Source: Welwitschia mirabilis
Lineage: Eukaryota > Gnetophyta > Gnetopsida > Welwitschiales
DNA: 64,000 bases
Reading direction: 5' to 3'
Assembly: GCA_051453625.1 (NCBI GenBank)
Contig: JBOZIK010000001.1
Location: 18,135,247 to 18,199,246 of the forward strand
The notes under the pieces were generated by a model, which had not been told where the DNA came from, searched no databases, and worked only from the letters and a program-made list of their open reading frames with translations. Made by a program: the position numbers and the translations under genes. Positions 36,130-47,943 of this stretch are shown piece after piece. Within the stretch, counting starts at the first letter, position 1. The number at the start of each line of letters is the position of its first letter.

Positions 36130-37029
36130 ATGTACATTAGAAATTCTCTTAAAACTTTTTGTGCTCACATTTGCTATGTGTTTCAAGTTGAACCTAAAAA
36201 ATATGAAGAGGTTAAAACTCATGAAAAGTGGATAATGGTAATGTAAGAGGACTTATAAAAGTTTAAAAGAAATGATGTTTGAAAATTTATTAAAAAAGCT
36301 AAATGATTATAATGTAATTAGAACAAAGTAAATTTTTAAGAACAAATGTGATAAATGCAAGTAGAGACACGTGGTAGGGGTAAATGAACTGAACAAAGTG
36401 ACCACACTATAGGTCTTCAATGGTACGGTGGTTACTAGCCCCAAGTAGCAAAACTTGCTCAAGCAAGAATCAATATTTTTCAAGAAGAATACAAATATGA
36501 AATGAAAAATACCTTGACCTTTTTAGAACAGGTTTAAGTCAAATAGCAATAATTTTAAATAGTTTTTTTCTACACTCTAAACGTAAGGACTTGATCGAAT
36601 AGATATGGAAAATACAAGATTTTTAGTTATAGAAAAAGAAATAAAGGAAAAGAATACTCAATGAAGAGTGAATAAGCATCATTAATATGCATAAATAATA
36701 GATTTCATCTATGCAAATAGAATCATGTGAAAAGTTGTATTCGATAAAATTTGTATGTACAGTTTGGAGGGAGATATTTCATACCAGGGATATAATCAAA
36801 TTGAAGGAATTAATATATGAAACACCTTTGCTCCTATGGCTAGGCTAGATAGAATTACAATGTCTTTTTCATTTATAGCCTTTAAAAATTTTAAAGTTTT
36901 TGAAATGAATGTAAAGAGTGCTTTCTTAAATGATGTTCTTAATAAAGAGATGTATGTAAAGCAACTAAAAGGCTTTATAGATCCTCATAAATCGAATCAT
37001 ATCTATAGAATTAAAAATGATTTAAATAG
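36130..37029 (+). pseudogene. Copia reverse transcriptase, N-terminal half, element E
   Basis: The frame near 36160-36290 reads VEPKKYEEVKTHEKW and KFKRNDV, then NKVNF and KNKCDK (shifted). It is broken by a foreign insert (36361-36784) and resumes YQGYNQIEGI and TFAPMARLDRI; 36836-37090 is open with FKNFKVFEMNVKSAFLND (first catalytic Asp block) and MYVKQLKGF. The homology stops at about 37029, before the YVDD motif. Confidence 0.8.
36361..36784 (+). other. Insert in RT: plastid rps12-intron-like fragment (NUPT)
   Basis: From about 36512 the sequence matches, from memory, the 3' portion of the plastid rps12 cis-spliced group II intron: TTTTTAGAACAGG, AGTCAAATAGCAAT, AAGGACTTGATCG, a GAATACTCAAT block, and at 36732-36780 a hairpin resembling group II domain V with flank GGAGGGAGATATTTCATA. 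The domain V stem is mutated, so splicing competence is not implied. The first 150 bp (36361-36511) are unassigned. The copia RT frame resumes at once after 36784. Confidence 0.6.
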
Positions 37030-38014
37030 ATTAACATACAAGGACAACACCACTTGCATGCTAACTAGGATGCTGATTGGGCCAATATGAAGGATAAATA
37101 TAGAACTCTATTGATGTGGCATCATCCTAACCATCATCCAGATGATCACAAGAACAATCATCTAATTTTATTCAATGTACCAACTTCATCAAACTTCTAT
37201 AATATGTCATGTACCTTCTTGTGTGCTATTAGAATTTCTCATGCATCTATTAGATTTGCTATTGTTATAGTCTATTATTATTAATAAATATTATATTCAC
37301 TCTTAACTTCAATCATCTTTGTTGTATCCAAAATTCCTATGATAGGAGATCGAATGGCCAAATATCTCTCTGATAGTTGTAGAGAGGAATCTTCCTTGGT
37401 GTTGGGCTATGTATCCTTTATTAAGATGCTACTACTTTGTAATAGGATGTTGGTTTGACTTTTAATGAAAATATTATTTTAGTTTTGTTCATATCTTTAT
37501 GAATCTCCCTTATGGTTTATGTTGTTTTTGATTTCGTGATAGCTTCATCTATGATATAGATCATGAGGGAACCTTTATTAAGGTTGAAATCATTAGTTTA
37601 GGATTTTGCATTGCATTTTATATTTCACAAACTAAATCATTACATGTTTTCATATTCTATCTAATGCACTTAATAGCTTAGGTTGGTTTTGGTTAGTAAT
37701 AGTTTCATTGATTGATTTAGGTTATGCAAGGTCAATCTTAGTGATATAGATTTGATAGTTGGATAGATATTGCATTTAAGATAGTTTGCATTTTTATTTA
37801 CATTATGTGTTTACTTTTTTTACATGGTTGATTTTCATTTTTGAACGTTTACTTTATGAAAAGCAATTCTCTAGCTTTGAGTCTAGTTCTTTTGATGTAT
37901 TACAGCATTTGGGTCCACTCCCTTCTATATTAGTGTATTATGTTTATGCATATATTTATGATTGATAGGATTCAATAAAGGATGTAAATATTTACATAAA
38001 TATGCACTACAACA
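37030..38014 (+). repeat. Left LTR of gypsy D, 5' end missing
   Basis: It aligns with 44315-45294 of the right LTR from ACATACAAGGACAACACC to the terminal ACAACA. The first 260 bp are absent and copia E RT abuts directly. Confidence 0.75.
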
Positions 38015-38017
38015 TCT

Positions 38018-38035
38018 TGGCATTATTACTGAGGA
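38018..38035 (+). promoter_or_regulatory. Primer-binding site of gypsy D
   Basis: TGGCATTATTACTGAGGA, three bases after the LTR, is a decayed TGGCGCCGTTGCCGGGGA, complementary to tRNA-Asp. Confidence 0.6.
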
Positions 38036-38767
38036 AGGCTATAAGATTTTCGAGAATTGTTATTACCTAGACAAGTGCTTTGAGTTTTGATTCAAGTATT
38101 TTTTTATAATAGCATTTTGTTTTTACTATAAATATCGTGATCTTTTATTTTTACTTTTTTTTTAAATTGTTCATTTTTTAAACTGCATTTTTTGAGCCTA
38201 TTATCCTATATATCATTTAGACACCACAGGCAAATGATGGCCTCAAGTTAGGGTTTTCTATTTTTTTTCCCTTTTTAATAGGTTTGTTTTCATTTTTTAT
38301 TATGTAATAAGTCAAGATCATCTACTCTGTCATCTGAACAGCACAAGAAGACAACTAATAGTAGGTTTCTATTCTAGTTTTTAATAATTCTATTTTCATT
38401 TTTCTCTATTTTTTTGTTTTTTATTTTTTGGTTATTCAACATATCATCTTTATGATAAAAAAGATAACAAATAGGAAGACATTTTGATAAGCATGCAAGG
38501 ACATGATAAAATCTAGTGAAAAGCTAAAATATTTAAGGAAGCAAAGCTTAATCAGAAAAATATCAGAAAAGGCTTACTTGATGAAAAATAAAATACAATT
38601 ATGCATACCCCAAGTATGTAAATTTTGAATATTTGAAAAAATGTTTTTCTACTTTTATGATTTTAGAACCAAATTTTTTTCCCAAATAGTAGTAGTAAAA
38701 ATAATAAAATAGGAAAAAAATCATTTTATCCCCTTCTTATTAATGAGAAGCATTACTTAACACAAAC

Positions 38768-40640
38768 ATGATAAAATTATCTAGTTTAAATGTGAGCATT
38801 ACTGTAGGAGAAATAATTACTAGAAGAAAATGTGAAAGACAAAAATCTCATAACTTATCTTCTAATGATGATTTAGAACTTAAAACCAAGAATTCTTCTT
38901 ATTCATCCTCCTGATCAACTACTAAGAATAATAATAAAAGACTAGTATGATAATTATTAACTGAAATAAGAGCTAAAAATAAGGAAAAAATAGAAATTTT
39001 AAGAATAATGAAAATAAAATACTTAGAGAAATGTTTCAAGAACAACTCTGGGGATCTTCAAATGATGTTGAGACCAAGACGCCTTTATCTTTTTAAACTT
39101 CTTATTTTTCCCCTCCTTCTTTTCAAATTTTATATGAAAATAACAATGATGACTTACAGTATTTTAGGGGTTCCACTTCATTTAGTCAAACATCCTACAA
39201 TTATTTTAGTGAATTCCAACCATTTTTTATGAGTTATTATGAAGAAAAACCCTCTTCCATGAGCTATTATCAAGAACAACCATCTTCCATGGATGATTAT
39301 GAAGAACAACCATCTTCCATCCAATATCATGGAGAAGATCCATCTACCACAAGTTACTATGAAGAAAGTAATAACTCAATAACAAAAATACTTAAGGAAA
39401 TGAAAATAAGGCAAGAAAGTACAATAAAAACTTAGAAAATTTGATTGAAATGTTTTAGGAAAATTTATTACATATTCAACAATCTCAAGGTTCCTACTAC
39501 ATCCTACTACATCCTACTTTGAGACACATGAGGAGAACTTTAAAATAACAAGTAACAATAATTCTTGTTTTTAATAAATAAAATGAAAGTATGTATAAAA
39601 CTACAACATCAAACTTATTAGGATATGAATAACAAAATAACAACAATAATGATTTAACTCCATTATTTAATAATAAGGATGGAAATGATTATTTCTCATA
39701 TGATGAACTAGGTTATAATCCAATTCAATTCCTATTATAAAATAAAGATGAAACAAAAAAAATTAACTCATGAAAAATCTGAAGATTTTTTAATCCATGA
39801 TAAACATAATGATTACATTTCTCCTTTTAATGAATGTAATTAATTAAAAAATAATAAAATGTAATAAGATGATGAGAATGATGAAGAAGATAATGATGAT
39901 GATATTGAAATATTAGATTATATTCCTAGTTTTCACTTACTTTGTGATAAGGATGAAAGAGTTCAACCTTTAAAAAAAGTTTAACATATGATATTAAGGT
40001 AGAATTTAACTAATAAAATAAAATCAGTGGAGAATTTACATTATTAAGGGAGTCATCCACTTAGGTCATCTGAATAATAGTCCAAGACAATAATTAGTAA
40101 TAGCAACTCAACAATAGAAAATAAGGATTATAGTTTAGAATTAATAGAATTATTCAACAAAGAGGAAGAAGATACAACTTAATAAATATCAAAAAATCAT
40201 CCATCACATAATGAAAACTTTTCTTTCTATGAATTTTTAATGATATTTTTGAGGAATCCACTGATTTAGAAAATGAAAATAGTCCTCAAAAAAAAATAAT
40301 AAGTTCAATAAAGAAGAGAAATATGTCATCAATAATATTAATAAAGATAGTGAAGAAGAAGAAGATATTATTAAAGAATATAATGGAGAAAGTAAAGAGA
40401 GCATTCAACCAAGTAATGATGAAGTCAATAATGAGGAGAAGAGAAATAAAGAAGAAGCAATTGAAATTCAAATAAACTTAATAGAGAATAGACTTATATC
40501 TATCAATGAAATAAACCAACCTAAAAAGTCTCCACATGTTTCTCCATCACTTTGACTTGTACTTTCATTATTAAAGGACATCCCTACTTCTACTTCTACT
40601 TTCACATTATCTTGTGATCTTGATAATGATAAAATTTCTC
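38768..40640 (+). pseudogene. Gypsy D ORF: acidic, Tyr/Ser/Pro-rich protein
   Basis: The ATG at 38768 gives MIKLSSLNVSITVGEIITRR. After several stops the frame is readable again as SYFSPPSFQILYENNNDDLQ, then five 10-residue repeats (39229-39378), then acidic stretches (DDENDEEDNDDDIEILDY near 39870; EEEEDIIKEYNGESKE near 40355). Its place after the PBS suggests gag, but no retrotrans_gag domain or zinc knuckle was seen. It may be a lineage-specific gag or a replacement protein. Confidence 0.4.
39229..39378 (+). repeat. 30-bp coding minisatellite, five 10-residue repeats
   Basis: The five units are MSYYEEKPSS, MSYYQEQPSS, MDDYEEQPSS, IQYHGEDPST and TSYYEESNNS. The frame is preserved across all units, while the rest of the element is full of stops. 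Confidence 0.8.
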
Positions 40641-43600
40641 CCTCTCTTCCATTTTAACATTTAAGTAATTCTTTAAATCACATCCCTTTCCTTGAATTTA
40701 ATGAAATATAGCACTTTAAAAAGTCTAATTCAAAAATATCTCAATCTTTTCCTTTTAAAACTTCATGTGCTACAAAAAGTAATATATTTTTCTCTTTTAT
40801 AAATTCAACTCTACTTTGTATTTTTAATGATTACACCTTTTAAAAACAAAACTTGGAATACTTGAAACTCTAATTTGGGTTAATATTATATTGTTAATCT
40901 GAATCCATTCTTATAATTAAATTCTAAGAAGATTCTTAAGTATGTTAAGAAGTTTCTTTTAAAGTATTAGATCCCAAATAAAACCATTAATGTCTTCCAT
41001 GTTTAATATTAAGCTTTGAATTAAATACATGTTTCAAATTTTTTACATCATGAATTTGATAAGAAATTGTTTTTTCAAGAGTTATATTAATTTTTATCTC
41101 TTATATTGCTAATAAATTTTGTGGATATAAAATGCCATTTGACCATGCTAATTGAAAGGCTTTATTTCTTTAATAAAAATTCATATCTCGAATTGAATGA
41201 TAGAAATTGGCTTAATCTTATTAGACATTTTAAAGAGCCCTTAAAATCTTCTTTGATACTTTCTTTGAGTATTTCCTTGCATGCATTATATGATGATATT
41301 CATGATTTACATTATTCCAATAAGAGATTATTCTTTAATGAGATTTATCACTTCTTTATCTCTTTTTTAAAATCTAAAATTTATGCTATTAAAGTTTTAT
41401 CCTTTTATTGTTTTTCCCTCCAATTGATTTTATTAAAAATTTAATTTTATGATTGTAATACTTTTTATCTTTGATTTTTAGTTTCAATAAATTAATCTCT
41501 AAATGATTTAGTTATTATCTTTTAGAGAAAGTACATTTTTAGTAACTCAGTTAAGATTTCCAATTTCAACACTGGGGAAATTACAAATTCATGAATTACT
41601 TAAAAGTGTTAAACATAGTAGAAGCAATTGTTTTGAAAAATTCTTATTTCATTATCTAAATTCTTTCTTAGCTTATTCTTTTGTTGGACATCATGCTATC
41701 ACTTGAACATCTTTTAAACTTGACTTATGTTTTATTTTATGAAGTTACCATGACCAGTAATTTTTATTTAGGAATTAAAACGATAAGATTGAATTCATCC
41801 AATCTTAAAACATTCAAATGTCTATGAACTTCATTTAAAGGAAGATTCTTTGGTTTTTTTGTTTTTTTCTCTTAATGGTAAAAGTTTTTTAGTATTAGTG
41901 GTGTTATTTATTATCTTGTATCTTATTTCTTCACTTCTTCTTTATAAGTGTGTGGTCATATGAAATTTATTCTAAAGAAGTATATTATCCAAAAAAAGAG
42001 AGAGAGAGAGAAAAAAGAAGAAAGAAAGAATAATGACCATTAACTATTATTTTTGTGATAAATACATGATCACCATGATGTCCTACCACATCGAGGTAAA
42101 TTTTCCTAAGAGGAATCCTTGGCAGTATTGGTAGCTATAGGAACTCCACTGGGGGGTTAGTTGGACATGCTTTATAGGTTCTTACTTCTCTGACTATGGT
42201 TGCACTCCCCTCATTATGGATTAAAAGAAAATATTTCAAGGCTATGGAATCAGTGATGTTCATGGTTTCATCAAATGCATTTCTTGTTATCTAGAATTAT
42301 TGTACTTATAGTATTCCCACATGAACATTTTACTTTTCAGGATTTAGGTATGTTTTAAGGTGTTAGAAAGTGAGTTTATTTGTGATAGCTTTTGATCTTA
42401 GCATTTATTATTTGAAAACATTAGTTACTTAGCATCATCATAATCACTGCTTATTTAAGTGGTACTTTATAAAGTTTTTGCATTATGTATGCATCATTAA
42501 TAAGGCATTTTTATGATTTATTTCATGAGGGTTTACTAGGTTTGGATTTAAGGTATGTATACAATATTCTTCATGTTTTTAAGTTGTCCATTTTTGTTTT
42601 GTTTTCCTTAGTTATTTTAGTTGGTATTTCAAAGTCATTTCCATACTTTTTCATCACAAATTCTTAGGACTTAATCATTTAGTAGTTTTCTTATTGATTT
42701 TTTAAATTATTATAACTTTTCTTCCTAGAAGTTAACTTTCTTTTTGCAAATAAATTTCTTTTAGTCTATGATGAAAATTATTTTTCACATCTATTATTTT
42801 AGTGTCTTTTTAAGTTTAGTTAACTTTAATTTTCTTTTTGAGTTTTGACACATCTAGTACTATTTTTCAATAATTATGAGTTCATAGCACATTTATCTTC
42901 ATTATCTTAGTGCATTCACCTCCTTTATCATTCCTTATCAATCATAATTATTAGCCATTTTCCATTGTTTAGACTCTCTGGTACCTTTCTAAAGCCTTCA
43001 TGATGTTATCTAAGCTTTATTGATTCTACTGCTAATTCCAAAATTTCTAATCTTTTGAAAACCCATGTCATCCTTCTTGTCATCTAGATGACTAGGTGGA
43101 TGATACATAGATATTTTTTAAGTAATAACACTTTATCTTTCACCTTTTCCATCTTTTCATGACTCTTCTTTTCATGCATAAAACATTATTTCTAGTCTAT
43201 CTGTATTGATTACTTATACTTGAACTTGCATATTGATCTTTTTAATCTTAATTTGAGCCAATACTAGATGTATTGGCTCCCCTATTGGAGGGGAGGTTAG
43301 GACATATATATTGAGATATCTTGAGTAAAAATTTAAATTTTTTAGGGTTATTTTTACATTTTCATGAGACATATCTATAATGTACTAATCTAATTATGAA
43401 TTCCTATTATTTAAGTGATATACATTATTGATAATGTTTAGTAAAATAGTAGCAGAATACTTATAGTATGTTTTCATTATAGGAATGATACAAGCAATTC
43501 ATGAGACCATGGATGAAGGGAATGATGTTATGATTGATTATTTTTAATATACTTCCCTTGTAGATTGTGTTTATAAAATCAATGTTTAATCTAAGAATAT

Positions 43601-44041
43601 CCTTTTTGAGTTATTACTCTTTCTAATTATATATACACATCCTTTATGTGTAAGTTATTATAGTCATATCTTATGATGATTATTTTTATTATGACATTCA
43701 ATTTCTATCTTTTCAATGTATTAAATGTTTTAAGTAGGGGGTTAATGCATAGGTAAGTGTTTTAATCTTATTTTTTGATGATCATGATTATAATCAATTA
43801 ATTTTATAGATTGACTTTTAGGAGCTTGTTATCCTCATAATCATTTAGACGACAGTCTAGATAACACCATGGTTATTTCATCTCCTAAGGTAAAACATTT
43901 TAATTTATCTAAGTTTGGTGATTTACTCTTACATATTAATATTTATAAAATTTAATTACATATCCCTAGATAGTATTTTATCTTAGTCAATTTGGCTCAC
44001 AATTATAGTCATTCATTAACTTTATCAAAACTGACAAGGCT
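40641..44041 (+). other. Gypsy D internal region, mostly unassigned
   Basis: It contains an open frame at 41106-41444 (112 codons, Leu/Phe/Ser-rich, no motif recognised), a GA-rich microsatellite at 41996-42030, and TTGGCAGTATTGGTAGCTATA near 42119. A second PPT-like AAGTAGGGGG lies at 43734-43743. No pol domain was identified. Confidence 0.45.
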
Positions 44042-44054
44042 AAGTAGGGGGCTA
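44042..44054 (+). promoter_or_regulatory. Polypurine tract of gypsy D
   Basis: AAGTAGGGGGCTA lies directly before the LTR start TGTTGTGATGC. Confidence 0.75.
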
Positions 44055-45294
44055 TGTTGTGATGCTAAATTGTATGTTTTTTATGGAGTATTTTAAGTAG
44101 TTTTATAGGACATTTAGATAGGTTTAAGCATAAAATGATGATTATTAAGATTCCAGAAAAAGATCATAGAAATGCATAACTACCAGTACTTTTGGAGGCA
44201 TTTTGGATTAATTCTAATACTTATATTTCAAGGAGGAATTAATGAGCTTTAAGGTTAATTTAACTTGATAAAGAACTTTAAAAAAAATATCATCCCATCC
44301 ATTATCCAAATTACATAAAAGTACAACATCACTTACATGCTGACTAGGATTCTGATTGGGCTAATATGAAGGATAAATATAGAACTCTGTTGATGTGGCA
44401 TTGTCTCCACCATCATCCAGACAATCACTAGGATGACCATCTAATTTTAGTAAATGTACCAACTTCATCAAACTTTTGTAATGTATCACACACCTTCTTG
44501 TGTGTCATTAAAATGCCTCATGCATTTGTTAGATTTTCTATTATAAGAGTCTATTATTATTAATAAATACTATCTTTGTCCTTAAATCTAATCATCTTCG
44601 TTACATCAGAAATTGTCATAATAGGAGATCAAAGGACTATAGGTCCATCCAATAGTTATAGAAAGGGGTCTTCCTTAGTGTTAGGATATGCCTCCTTTAT
44701 TAAGGTACTGCTTCTTTATAATAGTATGTTGGTTTAACTTTTAATGGAAATCTTCTTTTAGTTTTATTCATATTTATGTGTATCTGCATTATGGGTTATG
44801 TCACTTTTGATTTCGTAACAGCTTCGTCTATGATATAGATCATGAGGACAACCTTTATTAAGATTGAAATTTTTACTTTAGGATCTTGCATTACATTTTT
44901 ATATTTTATAGATTAAGTCATTACGTGTTCTCATATTTTTTCTTATGCACTTAATAACTTATATTGGTTTTAGTTAGTGACAGTTTCCTTGATTGATCTA
45001 GGTAATGTAGGGTCGATCTTTGTGACAGAGATTTGGTAGTCAGATAGATATTACGTTTAGGGTAGTTTGTCTTTTCATTTTCATTGTGTATTTACTTTTC
45101 TTGCATTGTTGATTTCATTTTTTAAACCTTTACTTCATAAAAAGTAATTCTCTAGCTTCGTGTTTGGTGCCTTTAATGAATTATGACATTTGGATCTACT
45201 CCTATCTATATTAGTATGTTTTGTTTGTGAATATATTTTCAATTGATAGGATTTGATAAAGTACATAAAATTTGTATAAATACAAATCACAACA
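44055..45294 (+). repeat. Right LTR of gypsy D, complete
   Basis: It starts TGTTGTGATGC and ends ATCACAACA, giving short inverted ends TGTTGT/ACAACA. CTAAG follows as the candidate duplication, but its left partner is lost in the deletion. Confidence 0.75.
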
Positions 45295-45640
45295 CTAAGC
45301 AAATAAGAGATGCAAGGAATTGACATGAAAATAAGGAGTTGATCAAAAAGAACTCAATAAAGCACAAAAGGCACAACAAAGGAATTACAATGCAATATAC
45401 TAATGATGTACTTGGTAATGTAATTACAAGACCGCAAGGCACTCAAAGATATATAGAATAGTAAAGTAACTTAAATATTAGTCCTTACCTAGTTAGGTAA
45501 GTGAACAGGAAATACCTTTTTTATTCTCAACTCCACATTGTAATTATCCTATGAGTTAAGATTATTAGTTAAATGTAGTTAAAATTTGAATTATGTGATT
45601 ATTATTTTCTAGTTCATAGTGTTATCATTATGATTACATT
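45295..45640 (+). other. Copia A internal sequence, unassigned
   Basis: It resumes copia A after the nested block. It does not continue the copia E RT frame. No domain was seen. Confidence 0.45.
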
Positions 45641-45945
45641 ATTCATAGAATTTTTTGATGTTTTTAGAACTTTCATCATAGATGTCTTTAGTTTTGTAGA
45701 TGTCTCTAGTAAAGATGTTTTAAAATTTATAAATTTTCTTAAAAGTAAACATCTAGACTTTTTACATGTTTTCAAAGGGTAGGTACATTAATTTAATTTT
45801 GCCAAATAGACATCTTAATTTTTATATATGTATTACTAGTAGAAAAACATATTAAAGTTTCTTAACAGTAGATGTTTTTATCTTTGTCAATGTCTAATTT
45901 TTGCATTCTAGATGTCTTCTAGGTTGTAGATGTCTTGGTTGTATT
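45640..45945. promoter_or_regulatory. Second AGATGTCT motif cluster, internal to copia A
   Basis: TAGATGTCTTTAG, TAGATGTCTCTAG, AAGATGTTTT, AACATCTAGAC, TAGACATCTTAA, TAGATGTCTTCTAG and TAGATGTCTTGG stand within 300 bp. This is the same palindrome as in LTR A, placed upstream of the extra ORF as in family B. Confidence 0.5.
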
Positions 45946-46227
45946 ATTGCAAAAAATAAAATATGCTAAAAATATAGGTTTTTTACCCTTTTCTTTTACA
46001 AAAGGAACCATAAAATATTATTTTCAAATCCCCACTAAATAGGTGTCTCTCTCATAAGATTTCTTACGCTTTATTTTCTCAAATTTATTTGTCAAAACAT
46101 CTTGAATCTTTAAGACATCTTAACAGTAAGCAAGAACAAAGTTTTTTGTTAAATAGATGCACATTTTTTCATAGTTTCTTGTATTTTAGTTAATTTTTTA
46201 ATTAAAGTTTCTCTTTATCTCACCTAC

Positions 46228-47943
46228 ATGCTTAGAAAAAATGTATTTAGTACATCAAAAGGTAAAGAACAAGTTTCAAAACAACAAAGATCATAATATG
46301 AGCCTCAGTTCTACTATGAGGTAGCTGCCAGAAGACTTAGAACATGGTTCAAAAACTCAATTATTGTATAAAGTACCCTTGGATTTCAAAAAAATCATAG
46401 AGATCAGCTTATGAGTTACTTCTCTTAGCTTGGATTGAAAATGATTATATAATTAGATAAACCTATTCCAGATTCATTGATAAGAGAATTCTAGAAGAAT
46501 ATTTGTGAAATTGACAGAAGCATGGATTCCTTTCAAACTTAAGTTATAGATATCTCTTTACATGTTATTTTTAGTTTTTTTAATTCCTTAATTAACATAG
46601 ATGATATGGATGTTCATTAGATTTATATACATTCGTTTAAGAAAATATTTAGTTTTAGAGTTAGCTATGTGTCTTTGTATAATGTGAGCAGCGTTTTATT
46701 TGGACATAGTAAAATGAACTTTGTTTAAAATATTGAGTGTAAAGAAATAATTTTATATGCCTCTATTCTCAACTTAATAATGTTTTACAATATTCTAATT
46801 AGAGAAGGAAGTTATAGCTATTATAAATCCATGCAGATATCTGTTATATATTTTTTTAAATTTGTGTTTTATTCTACACATGAATATTATATTGCTTTTT
46901 TATAAGGGTTAGACATTTAGTCACTCTTGACTTATTAGTTTAACCATAAGTAGTGTAGATATTTCAGTGTCTCATATTAATCTTATTCATTAGAAGAAGC
47001 CCTTAGCAGAGTTTAGTGAAAAATGTAGAGTACTGGTGTTACTAGTTGAGGGCATAAGTAGGAATTATTCATAGTTTAATTGATCATATTCTATTGCTAC
47101 TTACATATCCTCATCAGCACAAAAGGAACTAAAGTCAATTGCAAAAATGATTGGTAAAATTGGCAAAAACATGTTGATATTAAAGAAACATAGGTCTATA
47201 GTAAGTAATGGTGAAGAAACAAAAGAGAATTGGGAATCCATAAGGACTCCAATGTAGTTAGATTTAGAAGAAGAGTCAAAACAAGAAGAAGAAGTAGAAC
47301 TTCAGCTCCACATGGCATATAATAGGACTTTGTAGAGTGGCTTACAGTGAATGTACAGAGGATTCATTAGGAAATGATACCAAGGCTAAGAATGAGTACT
47401 AGGCTTTCATAAAGGCACATGTATAAGGAAATAAATAAGCTAGGTCCTTTATAGTAGAGGCAACCATAACAAGAGATATATTCTAAGAGCTTGAATGCAT
47501 TATCTCTTATCCTTCATTATCCACATTGTAAGATTTCTCTCCACCATCTTAGTTAGTTACCTTTATCATGCTTCATAGTTTAATCATATCCTACCCTACC
47601 TTCTTTACCTTCATTGCATTTACCATTACCATCGCCATCACATATAGAGCCCATCTAAGTAGAACCATTTTTCTCTATGCAAGTACCTTTATCCTTCGTA
47701 GAGATAGCCACCGCTAGTTTCTTTGAAATATCTATCACTTCTTAAATGTATTAATGTATAATGAGATAGGTCTTTGATGGCCTATGATAGACATCTTAGC
47801 ATCCTTCTAAGAAATGGCACACTCCACCTCTTATATTTTCCTTATCCTACACCCAAATAATCTCCACCACCCATGACAGTGATGATACTAATGAAGAGGC
47901 ACAAGACGAACATTATAACAATGACTTTCCTCTTAGTGATTAG
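46228..47943 (+). pseudogene. Extra ORF of copia A (plant-transposon-protein-like)
   Basis: The ATG at 46228 gives MLRKNVFSTSKGKEQVSKQQ. N-terminal blocks YEPQFYYEVAARRLRTWFKN and PDSLIREF.KNICEIDRSMDS fit the N-terminal half of the 'putative plant transposon protein' domain (compare LVREFYAN in that family, from memory). An acidic EEESKQEEEVELQ stands near 47270, and the reading ends in HDSDDTNEEAQDEHYNNDF before TAG at 47941. About 570 codons with many stops. It is larger than the family B version and shares no obvious sequence with it beyond the general layout. Confidence 0.5.

Larger units (their letters stand above)
32111..37029 (+). mobile_element. Copia element E, 3' half lost
   Basis: A 1039-bp LTR, a decayed PBS, gag, protease, integrase and the first half of RT stand in normal copia order. 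The rest of RT, RNase H and the 3' LTR are absent: the sequence runs straight into a truncated LTR of gypsy D at 37030. LTR ends, gag and protease resemble family B, but E keeps pol, so it is a candidate autonomous relative. Confidence 0.75.
37030..45294 (+). mobile_element. Ty3/gypsy family D element, 5'-truncated
   Basis: LTRs 37030-38014 (lacking the first 260 bp) and 44055-45294 flank a tRNA-Asp-type PBS, an acidic Tyr-rich ORF and a PPT. The terminal sequences TGTTGTGATGC..ACAACA and the PPT AAGTAGGGGG are in Athila/Tat style. No RT or integrase was recognised, so it looks non-autonomous. Confidence 0.7.

Noticed and set aside
36732-36784. Functional group II intron in the RT
   Set aside because: Only the intron's 3' part is present, the domain V stem is mutated, and no 5' GTGCG start or exon junction is seen; a plastid-derived fragment is sufficient.
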